Shown: positions 1-8,597 of the stretch, piece after piece
How positions within the stretch are numbered: the stretch's first letter is position 1
How the letters are laid out: the number at the start of each line of letters is the position of its first letter
Assembly: GCA_900755095.1 (NCBI GenBank)
Contig: CAAEFE010000115.1
Location: 1 to 64,000, forward strand
DNA from: an uncultured Bacteroides sp.
GTDB taxonomy: Bacteria > Bacteroidota > Bacteroidia > Bacteroidales > Bacteroidaceae
Length of the DNA: 64,000 nt
Direction of reading: 5' to 3'
Position numbers and translations under genes: made by a program
Notes under the pieces: model-generated
Databases searched by the model: none
What the model saw: only the letters and a program-made list of their open reading frames with translations
Told to the model about the DNA's origin: nothing

Positions 1-1
1 A

Positions 2-493
2 ATGGCGCATATGCTTGGTTTATATGATGTTGCAGAGAAATATGCAGGTATAGCCAAGAAAATGGCGGTGAAATGGGAAGAAATGGCAAATGAAGGTGAT
101 CATTACCGCCTTGCTTTCGACCGTGAGAATACCTGGAGTCAGAAATATAATATGATTTGGGACAAAATGTGGAATTTGAATTTATTCCCAAATAATGTAA
201 TCGACAAAGAAATTAACTATTATTTGACGAAACAGAATCCTTACGGATTGCCATTGGACTCCCGCAAAGAGTATACAAAGTCTGACTGGATTATGTGGAC
301 AGCTGCTATGTCTTCAGATTTAGAAACTTTCAAGAAATTCATAGATCCACTCTATAAATATATCAATGAAACTACTTCGCGGGTACCTATCAGTGATTGG
401 CATCACACAGACAGTGGTGAATGGGTTGGGTTTAAAGCGCGTTCGGTTATTGGAGGATACTGGATGCAAGTGTTAATGGACAAAACTCGATGA
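2..493 (+). CDS. DUF4965/DUF1793 (glutaminase-like) family protein, C-terminal fragment
   Basis: Only the last ~163 residues are inside the window; the reading frame is open at the left edge, so the Met at position 2 is internal and the true start lies upstream. The fragment aligns by eye with the C-termini of the two full-length paralogues at 14079-16592 and 40256-42733, sharing the blocks WSQKYNMIWDK, YLTKQNPYGLPLDSR, FIDPLYKY, NETTSRVPISDWHHT and FKARSVIGGYWM. This is the alpha-helical barrel end of the DUF5127/DUF4965/DUF1793 architecture that databases label glutaminase-like after a fungal enzyme. In Bacteroides such proteins sit in glycan loci, so a carbohydrate role is as likely as glutaminase activity (inference). 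The gap to the next gene is 36 bp, so it is probably in the same operon as the SusC/SusD genes. Confidence 0.85.
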   Translation: MAHMLGLYDVAEKYAGIAKKMAVKWEEMANEGDHYRLAFDRENTWSQKYNMIWDKMWNLNLFPNNVIDKEINYYLTKQNPYGLPLDSRKEYTKSDWIMWTAAMSSDLETFKKFIDPLYKYINETTSRVPISDWHHTDSGEWVGFKARSVIGGYWMQVLMDKTR

Positions 494-529
494 AATGTTT
501 AATTAACTATACATTTATTATTAACTAGA

Positions 530-2107
530 ATGAAAAACATGAAATGTAAAATGAAAAAAGTATTGAAGGAATGGCGGTGGATATTGCTGGCATTATTCAC
601 GATTTGCATTTGTAGTTGTAAGGACGATGACAATGTAGAGACTGGAGCCTTTGATCCATCAAAACCTGTAGCAATTTCTGATTTTACTCCGAAAGAAGGA
701 GGAGCCTATCAGAAACTATTGATTTATGGTGAAAATTTCGGAACAGATGTTTCGAAGGTAAAAGTGAAGATTGGTGGCAAAGATGCTATTGTTATTAATG
801 TAAAAAGTACTTATGTTTACTGTTTTGTTCCTTCAGGAGCTTTTAGTGGTGAAATTGAAATCACTGTAGGAGAAGGAGAGAATGCAGTAACAACGACTGC
901 GAGTACTACTTTTAGCTATGAGAAAAAGATGGTTGTAGGTACGCTTTGTGGCTATCGCAATAATCGTGATGATCAAGGTTGGAGAGACGGACCATTTGAT
1001 GGACCGGAAGGTGTCAAATGCTGTGGCTTTAGCGATAACGGACGATTAGCTTTTGATCCGTTGAATAAGGATCATTTGTATATTTGTTACGATGGACATA
1101 AAGCTATACAGTTGATCGATTTAAAAAATCGTATGCTTTCTTCTCCTTTGAATATCAATACTATACCTACTAATCGTATACGAAGCATTGCTTTCAATAA
1201 GAAGATAGAAGGATATGCTGATGAGGCAGAATATATGATTGTAGCTATTGATTATGATGGTAAGGGAGATGAAAGTCCTAGTGTATATATTATTAAACGT
1301 AATGCGGATGGTACATTCGATGATAGATCTGATATACAATTGATAGCTGCTTACAAACAATGTAATGGAGCTACTATTCATCCAATCAACGGAGAATTGT
1401 ATTTTAATAGTTATGAAAAGGGACAAGTATTTCGTTTAGACTTGGTTGATTACTTTAAAACTATTAAGAATGGTGGAAGTTGGGATCCTATAGTAAAGAA
1501 CAATCCTAATACTTTTAAGCAGTTATTCACTATTGCTGACCCAAGTTGGGAATTTCAGATTTTCATTCATCCTACTGGAAAGTATGCTTATTTTGGTGTG
1601 ATTAACAATCATTATTTCATGCGTTCCGACTATGACGAGATAAAAAAGGAATTTATTACCCCATATAATTTTGTCGGGGGATATAAACAGTCAGGTTATA
1701 GGGATGATGTAGGAACTGAGGCACGTATGAATAATCCTTGTCAAGGAGTATTTGTGAAAAATCCGGATTATACTGGTGAAGAAGAGTATGATTTCTATTT
1801 TGTAGATCGATTAAACTTCTGTGTACGTAAAGTAACTCCAGAAGGTATCGTATCGACCTATGCGGGACGAGGAGCGTCAACTTCCTTAGCTGACGGAAAC
1901 CAATGGGGAACTGATGATGGTGACCTACGAGAAGTGGCTCGTTTCCGTGATGTAAGTGGACTTGTTTATGATGATGTGAAAGAGATGTTTTATGTACATG
2001 ATCAGGTGGGACATACTATTCGCACTATTTCAATGGAGCAAGAAGAGAATGTAGCCGGTGACGAGAATATACCGGAAGATGAATCAACAGTGGAATCTAA
2101 CGAATAA
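530..2107 (+). CDS. IPT/TIG-domain beta-propeller surface lipoprotein (probable surface glycan-binding protein)
   Basis: A 525-residue lipoprotein. The N-terminus is a basic segment and hydrophobic core ending at a lipobox Cys followed by K-D-D-D, which fits the Bacteroidetes surface-export signal. Residues ~45-130 form an IPT/TIG immunoglobulin-like domain (ISDFTPKEGG, LLIYGENFG, VKIGGKDA). Residues ~135-510 look like an NHL-type beta-propeller, with repeats such as GRLAFDPLNKDHLYI, GATIHPINGELYF and a final DVSGLVYDDVKEMFYV. The gene lies directly before susC, within the operon; TIG-propeller lipoproteins in this position commonly serve as surface glycan-binding proteins. No catalytic motif is visible. 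In-frame Met codons at 539 and 551 are alternative starts. The acidic C-terminal tail ends 16 bp before the preferred susC start. Confidence 0.8.
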   Translation: MKNMKCKMKKVLKEWRWILLALFTICICSCKDDDNVETGAFDPSKPVAISDFTPKEGGAYQKLLIYGENFGTDVSKVKVKIGGKDAIVINVKSTYVYCFVPSGAFSGEIEITVGEGENAVTTTASTTFSYEKKMVVGTLCGYRNNRDDQGWRDGPFDGPEGVKCCGFSDNGRLAFDPLNKDHLYICYDGHKAIQLIDLKNRMLSSPLNINTIPTNRIRSIAFNKKIEGYADEAEYMIVAIDYDGKGDESPSVYIIKRNADGTFDDRSDIQLIAAYKQCNGATIHPINGELYFNSYEKGQVFRLDLVDYFKTIKNGGSWDPIVKNNPNTFKQLFTIADPSWEFQIFIHPTGKYAYFGVINNHYFMRSDYDEIKKEFITPYNFVGGYKQSGYRDDVGTEARMNNPCQGVFVKNPDYTGEEEYDFYFVDRLNFCVRKVTPEGIVSTYAGRGASTSLADGNQWGTDDGDLREVARFRDVSGLVYDDVKEMFYVHDQVGHTIRTISMEQEENVAGDENIPEDESTVESNE

Positions 2108-2123
2108 ACACATTTATCAGATT

Positions 2124-5100
2124 ATGAAAAAATATTTAGCCATTTTTTTGTTGATGCTGGTTGTCCCATTGACGATTTCTGCACAACAAACAATTACCGT
2201 GACTGGTACGGTTACCGACACACAAGATGAGCCGATGATTGGTGTTAATATCACTGTAAAGGATGTAGCAGGTTTGGGAACCATTACGGATATCAATGGT
2301 AATTTTTCTATAAAGATGGAACCTTATCATCGACTAGTCTTCTCATACATCGGATATGATGATGTGGAAGTACTTGTAAAAGAACAGCATACTGTTAATG
2401 TAAAGATGAAAGAATCAGAGGCTAGTGTACTGGATGAGGTTGTGGTAACTGGTATGGGGGCACAGAAAAAACTGACAGTGACGGGAGCTGTAACCAATGT
2501 GAATGTGGGAGATTTAAAACGTTTCCCTACTTCCAATATGTCTAACGCTTTGGCCGGTAATGTTCCGGGTATTATTGCCCGACAAACTTCCGGACAACCG
2601 GGAAAAAGTACTTCTGAGTTTTGGATACGTGGTATTTCTACTTTTGGAGCTAGTTCAAGTGCTTATATTCTGGTGGATGGCTTTGAACGTAGCAGTTTGG
2701 ATGAACTTAACATTGAAGACATCGAATCATTCACAGTATTGAAAGATGCGTCAGCTACTGCTATTTATGGTTCTAAAGGTGCAAATGGTGTAGTATTGAT
2801 TACAACAAAACGTGGTAAAGCTGGAAAAATCAATATTGATGCCAAGGTAGAAACTTCTTATAATACGCGTACTATCACTCCGGAATTTGTAGACGGTCTT
2901 TCGTATGCCAGTCTGATGAACGAAGCATTAGTGACTCGCAATTTAGGAATGGCCTATCAACCGGAAGAATTAGAGTTATTTCGTACACAAATGGATCCGG
3001 ATTTCTATCCGAATGTGGACTGGATGGATTTGATCCTAAAAAACGGAGCATGGAGTTATCGCGCTAACTTGAACATGAATGGTGGTGGTAACACTGCTCG
3101 TTATTTTGTTTCTGCAAGTTATACGGAAGATCAAGGTATGTATAACACAGACCAAACGTTACGTGATGATTACGATACAAATGCCAACTATAAAAAGTGG
3201 AATTATCGTATGAATGTTGATATAGATATCACCAAATCGACTTTATTGAAACTAGGTATAGCAGGTTCATTAGCCAAACGTAATAGTCCAGGACTGGCTG
3301 ATAACGAGATGTTATGGGGCATGCTTTTCGGATACAATCCTATTGCAACGCCTGTATACTATTCCAATGGATATGCGCCTATTTCCCACCGGGATAACGT
3401 AAACAAACTTAATCCCTGGGTTGCATCTACGCAAACTGGATACAATGAAGATTGGCAGAATAATGTACAAACTAATGTTACATTAGAACAAAATTTTGAT
3501 TTCATTACCAAGGGATTGAAGTTTGTAGGACGTTTTGGCTATGATACAGACAACAGTAACTGGATTAATCGTCATCGTCAACCAGATTTGTATAAAGCGA
3601 ACGGACGTAGACAAGAAACGGGAGAGATTATTTATGAGAAAATGTTCTCCGCATATGACATGACACAATCAAGTGGTAGCTCTGGCAAACGTCGTGAATT
3701 CCTTGATTTACTGTTAAGCTGGGAACGTGCTTTCGGAAATCATCATGGAGGAGTTACTTTCCGTTACACACAAGATAGTGAGAAGCGGACAGTAGACATT
3801 GGTACGGATATTAAGAATGGAGTATCAAAACGTAATCAAGGGTTAGCAGGACGATTTACTTATAACTGGAACTATCGTTACTTTGTTGATTTTAATTTTG
3901 GTTATACCGGATCGGAAAATTTTGCACCAGGAAATCAATTCGGTTTCTTCCCGGCTTTTTCTCTTGCATGGAACGTTGCCGAAGAGTCATTTGTTAAGAA
4001 TAACTTGAAGTGGATGAATATGTTTAAAATACGTTATTCTCATGGTAAGGTAGGTAATGATAATATTGGGGATAACAACCGTTTCCCATACTTATATACT
4101 ATAGCCACTACAGGATATAACAGCGAAGGCAAGCCTAATTATGTATATAACTGGGGATTTGGTGATTATGGAAAATCATTCATAGGAACTCATTACACAC
4201 AGATGGCTTCTAATGGCATTACTTGGGAAGTTGCGACTAAGGATGACCTGGGGATTGATCTTTCTTTGTTTAATGACAAATTTACAGCAACAGTTGACTA
4301 TTTCCACGAAAAACGTACAGGTATTTTTTTAACACGTGAGTTCTTGCCTGACATTACAGGTCTTGAGAGCAAACCTAAAGCGAATGTAGGTGAAGTGAAA
4401 TCTCAAGGTTTTGATGGCAATTTTGCTCTTAAGCAGAAACTGGGTGAGGTGGATATGACTATTCGTGGGAATATAACTTATAGTAAGAATGAAGTGCTCG
4501 AAAAGGATGAAGAGAATCAAGTCTATTCTTATTTATATCAAAAAGGGTATCGTGTAGATCAAGTTAAAGGATTGATAGCTGAAGGATTGTTTGCTGATTA
4601 CGATGATATTCGTACCAGCCCGAAACAAGAGTTTGGTACAGTGCAGCCTGGAGATATCAAATATAAAGATGTAAATGGTGATGGTGTTGTAAACGATAAT
4701 GATAAAGTTGCTATTGGCGCTACTACCACTCCAAACTTAGTATATGGTATAGGGGCATCTTTCGCATGGAAAGGAATTGATGTAAATGTTCACTTCCAAG
4801 GTGCCGGTAAATCCACTTTCCCTATTTATGGTAAGTGTGTATATGCATTCAGCGAAAGTGACTGGGGAAATATCTTTAAAGATATGATAAGTGATCGTTG
4901 GGTAGATTCAGAGACTGCTGCCAAACTGGGATTGCATGCTAATGAGAACCCCAATGCAACATATCCGCGTTTAACTTATGGGGAAAATAAAAACAACCAA
5001 CAAACCTCTACTTATTGGATGCGTGATGGTCGATATATTCGTTTGAAGAATCTGGATATCGGTTATACTTTGCCAAAAAGCATAGTCAATAAACTGCACT

Positions 5101-5246
5101 TCAATAATATTCGTATCTATATTGCAGGATCAAACCTGATTACATGGTCTAAGTTCAAAACATGGGACCCGGAAACTGGCAATCCGCGGGGTGAAGCCTA
5201 TCCGCTAACAAAATCAGTTACTATGGGTTTATCTGTTAACTTATAA
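2124..5246 (+). CDS. SusC-like TonB-dependent outer-membrane transporter
   Basis: A 1040-residue SusC/RagA-family receptor that imports glycan fragments across the outer membrane together with the SusD protein encoded next. I place the start at 2124 because it gives a clean signal peptide (MKKYLAIFLLMLVVPLTISA) and lies just after the upstream stop; an upstream in-frame ATG at 2058 would overlap the preceding gene. Order: carboxypeptidase-D regulatory-like domain (~25-105, VTGTVTDTQDEPMIGVN, ITDINGNF), plug with LDEVVVTGMG, IRGISTFG, LVDGFERS, VLKDASATAIYGSKGANGV, then the beta-barrel ending in an aromatic-poor VTMGLSVNL strand. There is no STN domain, so signalling through FecR is not expected, unlike the second SusC at 27133. 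The PUL regulator must lie outside the window. Confidence 0.95.
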   Translation: MKKYLAIFLLMLVVPLTISAQQTITVTGTVTDTQDEPMIGVNITVKDVAGLGTITDINGNFSIKMEPYHRLVFSYIGYDDVEVLVKEQHTVNVKMKESEASVLDEVVVTGMGAQKKLTVTGAVTNVNVGDLKRFPTSNMSNALAGNVPGIIARQTSGQPGKSTSEFWIRGISTFGASSSAYILVDGFERSSLDELNIEDIESFTVLKDASATAIYGSKGANGVVLITTKRGKAGKINIDAKVETSYNTRTITPEFVDGLSYASLMNEALVTRNLGMAYQPEELELFRTQMDPDFYPNVDWMDLILKNGAWSYRANLNMNGGGNTARYFVSASYTEDQGMYNTDQTLRDDYDTNANYKKWNYRMNVDIDITKSTLLKLGIAGSLAKRNSPGLADNEMLWGMLFGYNPIATPVYYSNGYAPISHRDNVNKLNPWVASTQTGYNEDWQNNVQTNVTLEQNFDFITKGLKFVGRFGYDTDNSNWINRHRQPDLYKANGRRQETGEIIYEKMFSAYDMTQSSGSSGKRREFLDLLLSWERAFGNHHGGVTFRYTQDSEKRTVDIGTDIKNGVSKRNQGLAGRFTYNWNYRYFVDFNFGYTGSENFAPGNQFGFFPAFSLAWNVAEESFVKNNLKWMNMFKIRYSHGKVGNDNIGDNNRFPYLYTIATTGYNSEGKPNYVYNWGFGDYGKSFIGTHYTQMASNGITWEVATKDDLGIDLSLFNDKFTATVDYFHEKRTGIFLTREFLPDITGLESKPKANVGEVKSQGFDGNFALKQKLGEVDMTIRGNITYSKNEVLEKDEENQVYSYLYQKGYRVDQVKGLIAEGLFADYDDIRTSPKQEFGTVQPGDIKYKDVNGDGVVNDNDKVAIGATTTPNLVYGIGASFAWKGIDVNVHFQGAGKSTFPIYGKCVYAFSESDWGNIFKDMISDRWVDSETAAKLGLHANENPNATYPRLTYGENKNNQQTSTYWMRDGRYIRLKNLDIGYTLPKSIVNKLHFNNIRIYIAGSNLITWSKFKTWDPETGNPRGEAYPLTKSVTMGLSVNL

Positions 5247-5261
5247 AAATACTAAGAGATT

Positions 5262-7379
5262 ATGATAAAGAAGATTTATATATTATTATTAACCGTATTA
5301 GGGATGGGAGTAATTTCTTCTTGCTCTGATTACCTGAATTCGGAGAAATATTTTAAGGATCGTCTGACACTGGAGAAAACTTTCGAAAGTAAGGATCATG
5401 TGGAAGAATGGTTAGCTTATGCTTTTTCATTTATAAAAAATGAAAACTATGAGGTGACGACTAAAGGACCAAGTGAGAATTCGTTTTGTTTTTCAGACGA
5501 TATGTATTATGGTGACCGCGATAAGACAATCGATGCAACAAAGAATGAATTGTCATATAATATGTTCAAGTTAGGAGAATATGATGAGAATACTTATAAT
5601 GTTGGGGCATGGGGGGCATGTTATAAAGGAATTTTCCAAGCATCAGTATTTATCCATAATGTTGACCGGTGTCAAGAGATGGCTGATTGGGAAATACTAG
5701 ATTATAAGGGGCAGGCTCGTTTTGTTCGTGCTTACTATTACTGGTTGCTCTTACGTCGTTATGGTCCAGTGCCTATTATGCCGGACGAAGGAGTGGATTA
5801 TACTCAAAGTTATGATCAAATAGCTACTCCACGTAGCTCATACGAAGAAGTGGCACAATATATCAGTGACGAAATGGTACAGGCTACTAAAGAGTTACAA
5901 TATGATCGTCGTACTGATAATTATGCTATAGGCCGACCTACTCGTGGAGCTGCATTGGCAGTTCGTGCTTATGCACTGATTTTTGCAGCTAGTCCGTTTG
6001 CTAATGGAAATAATGATGAATATGCGCAGCAATTGGTAGATGATGAAGGGCGTCGTTTGCTTTCTTCCGAATATAGTGAAGAAAAATGGGCAAAAGCTGC
6101 TGCCGCTTGCCGTGATGTCATCGATTTAGATGTTTATGAGTTGAATATTGTAAATAAATCCACATCTGATAATGGACCTTCTGAACGTCCGACTGTTACT
6201 CCACCGGCTGATGGCGAGTTTTCCAATCAACCCTGGCCAAAAGGATGGACAAATATTGACCCGCTCAGATCATATCGTACTATCTTTGATGGTACTATAT
6301 TACCTGCAAACAATAAAGAACTGATATTTACACGCGGGGCAACAAATATAGATATGTTGGTACTTCATCAGATGCCCAAGGATGATGGCGGCTGGAACTG
6401 TCATGGTATGACACAGAAAATGCTGGATGCATATTATATGAATAATGGTAGTAATGAGCCGGGTATGAACTCTATGTATCAAGGAGTAGCTAATTATCAA
6501 GGTATTGTAGATACTCGTGAACGTAGAACCGGATTTACTGATTTGCAAGACTTGAAGGATAATAAATATCCGGAATTAGGTTGGAAATATGATCCGAAGA
6601 AAGGAGATAACGATCAGGCCAAAACTGGGATGAATGTTTCTTTGCAATATGTAGAACGCGAACCACGATTCTATGCTTCTGTTGCTTATAATGGCTGTAC
6701 CTGGTATTATTTGAGCCAGACTGAAAGCAAACCTGCCGATGTAAATCAACAAGTTTGGTACTACTTTGGAAGTTCCGATGGTTATCGTAATGACGGTTTC
6801 TACTTGCGTACAGGTATAGGAATCAAAAAGTTTGTTCATCCAAACGACTATCCAGGCAATTATGTTGCGAAAGCTGAAACAGCAATTCGCTATGCGGATA
6901 TTCTACTGCTTTATGCTGAAGCATTGAATGAGTTGACTGGAACATACAATATACCTTCTTGGAATGAGGCGACAACCTACACTATCAGCCGTGATAAAGA
7001 ACAAATGGAAAGAGGTATTCATCCGGTACGTATTCGTGCCGGGTTGCCTGACTATCCAGACGAATTTTATCTGCAGAGTGGGGTTGATGATATGCGTAAA
7101 GCATTAAAACGTGAACGTATGATAGAGTTAATGGGCGAAGGAAAACGTTACTTTGACATTCGCCGTTGGAAAGATGCGCCAGTAGAAGAATCTCTGCAAA
7201 TATACGGTTGTAATGTCTTTGTTGGTGAAGCTAAGAGAGACGAATTCCATTCGGCAATTCCTGTTTACAATCTCCCGTCTACTTTCTCGGAAAAGCTATG
7301 GTTATGGCCTATCAAACATAGTGAGTTGAAACGTAATTCACGTTTAACACAGAACCCAGGATGGACAATGTATGATTAA
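5262..7379 (+). CDS. SusD-like outer-membrane lipoprotein
   Basis: A 705-residue SusD/RagB-family protein, the lid and glycan-binding partner of the SusC just upstream (15-bp gap). It starts with a lipoprotein signal peptide whose Cys is in SSCSDYLN. Family hallmarks are the TPR-like core (FVRAYYYWLLLRRYGPVPIMP, RPTRGAALAVRAYALIFAASPFANG), the RYADILLLYAEALNE segment and the C-terminal KRERMIELMGEGKRYFDIRR motif. It is on the long side for SusD proteins, with an extended central region (residues ~290-490). Ligand specificity cannot be read from sequence. Confidence 0.95.
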   Translation: MIKKIYILLLTVLGMGVISSCSDYLNSEKYFKDRLTLEKTFESKDHVEEWLAYAFSFIKNENYEVTTKGPSENSFCFSDDMYYGDRDKTIDATKNELSYNMFKLGEYDENTYNVGAWGACYKGIFQASVFIHNVDRCQEMADWEILDYKGQARFVRAYYYWLLLRRYGPVPIMPDEGVDYTQSYDQIATPRSSYEEVAQYISDEMVQATKELQYDRRTDNYAIGRPTRGAALAVRAYALIFAASPFANGNNDEYAQQLVDDEGRRLLSSEYSEEKWAKAAAACRDVIDLDVYELNIVNKSTSDNGPSERPTVTPPADGEFSNQPWPKGWTNIDPLRSYRTIFDGTILPANNKELIFTRGATNIDMLVLHQMPKDDGGWNCHGMTQKMLDAYYMNNGSNEPGMNSMYQGVANYQGIVDTRERRTGFTDLQDLKDNKYPELGWKYDPKKGDNDQAKTGMNVSLQYVEREPRFYASVAYNGCTWYYLSQTESKPADVNQQVWYYFGSSDGYRNDGFYLRTGIGIKKFVHPNDYPGNYVAKAETAIRYADILLLYAEALNELTGTYNIPSWNEATTYTISRDKEQMERGIHPVRIRAGLPDYPDEFYLQSGVDDMRKALKRERMIELMGEGKRYFDIRRWKDAPVEESLQIYGCNVFVGEAKRDEFHSAIPVYNLPSTFSEKLWLWPIKHSELKRNSRLTQNPGWTMYD

Positions 7380-7401
7380 TTCTAAACATAAAGACTTATA
7401 T

Positions 7402-8463
7402 ATGAAGAAAATATATACTTTGGCAGCTTTGGCTGCAATGACAATGTTGGGAACTTCCTGCAATTCGGAATGGGAAGATGAACAATATGAGCACTACATT
7501 TCTTTCAGTTCACAACTGGATAGTAAGGGAGTGACGAATATATATGTACCTTATAGCCGCCATGATGCAGAAGGAAATTATGCAGAAGGAGGAGAAGGGA
7601 GGTCCAATTATCAGTTACCGATACTTGTTAGTGGTTCTACCGATAATCCAAGTAATGTCACTGTACACGTAGCACATGATGCTGATACATTGAATATTTT
7701 GAATTACGCTCGTTACGCTACACGTACAGAACTATATTATGAGGATATGGGAGCAGAAGGATTGGCATACGCTTCATATCCAGAATCTCTACAGATAAAA
7801 GCTGGAGAAAATAAAGGTTTACTGGATCTTAAATTTGATTTTCGCAACATTGATATGTCAGAAAAATGGGTACTTCCATTGCAGATTGTAGACGACGCGT
7901 CTTACAACTACGTAGCTCATCCGCGTAAAGACTATGCTAAGGCGATATTGAGAATCTTCCCATTTAATGATTACTCTGGCGATTATTCTGGTACAGGAAT
8001 AACCAACAAGGTGGTGACGGGATATGATGGAGATGGTAAACCGATAGAAACAGCAGAATCTATCACAAAATCGTCAATAAGAGGGTATGTGATAGATGAA
8101 CAGACTATTTTTACGTATGCAGGAATAGTAGATGAGGATTATACAGACCGTAGAAAGTATAAAATCAAATTTGCTTTTAATGGTGAGACGAATGGTTCGG
8201 TTACTATTTCCTGTGATAATGCAGAAGAGATTGGATTTGAATTAAACAAGGACGTGACTCCTTCATTTCGTATTTCTTCATCAATGGATGACGCGAAGCC
8301 TTATCTGGAACACCGTTATGTAATAATTAATAATGTTGATTATTATTTCAATTATATACCAGTGGAAGGTACCATCATTCGCTATCATGTAAAAGGTACA
8401 TTGACATTATCACGTGATATCAATACTCAGATTCCAGACGAAGATCAAGCAATTGAATGGTAG
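7402..8463 (+). CDS. DUF1735/DUF4973-like lipoprotein of the PUL (SusE/SusF position)
   Basis: A 353-residue lipoprotein in the position normally taken by SusE/SusF or other surface glycan-binding proteins. I choose the start at 7402, which gives MKKIYTLAALAAMTMLG and a lipobox Cys (SCNSEWEDEQ); the in-frame ATG at 7372 overlaps the susD stop and adds ten non-signal residues. The ISFSSQL, LPILVSGST and ILRIFPFNDYSGDYSGTG segments resemble the DUF1735 plus DUF4973 pattern, that is, beta-sandwich domains followed by a lipocalin-like C-terminal part. No catalytic motif is seen. The last gene of the left PUL, followed by a strong hairpin terminator. Confidence 0.75.
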   Translation: MKKIYTLAALAAMTMLGTSCNSEWEDEQYEHYISFSSQLDSKGVTNIYVPYSRHDAEGNYAEGGEGRSNYQLPILVSGSTDNPSNVTVHVAHDADTLNILNYARYATRTELYYEDMGAEGLAYASYPESLQIKAGENKGLLDLKFDFRNIDMSEKWVLPLQIVDDASYNYVAHPRKDYAKAILRIFPFNDYSGDYSGTGITNKVVTGYDGDGKPIETAESITKSSIRGYVIDEQTIFTYAGIVDEDYTDRRKYKIKFAFNGETNGSVTISCDNAEEIGFELNKDVTPSFRISSSMDDAKPYLEHRYVIINNVDYYFNYIPVEGTIIRYHVKGTLTLSRDINTQIPDEDQAIEW

Positions 8464-8492
8464 TTCCTATTAATCGCTAATCTAATGATTCA

Positions 8493-8540
8493 AGAAGAGG
8501 GTGAAGTTCAAGTATTGAATTCACCCTCTTCTCTTATTTT
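8493..8540 (+). terminator. Rho-independent terminator closing the left PUL
   Basis: A perfect 13-bp stem (AGAAGAGGGTGAA at 8493-8505 pairing with 8520-8532) with a 14-nt loop is followed by CTTATTTT. It lies 30 bp after the last PUL gene and between two convergent genes. The T-tract is on the plus-strand side, so it chiefly serves the left operon. Confidence 0.8.
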
Positions 8541-8597
8541 GAAAAGTTATTTTAGGATTGATTGTGTGCCGTTTATTGTCAAATATCCTAAAGCATA

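Noticed and set aside
2058..2123. Upstream extension of the first SusC gene
   Set aside because: It would overlap the previous gene by 50 bp and put 22 polar residues before a perfect signal peptide.
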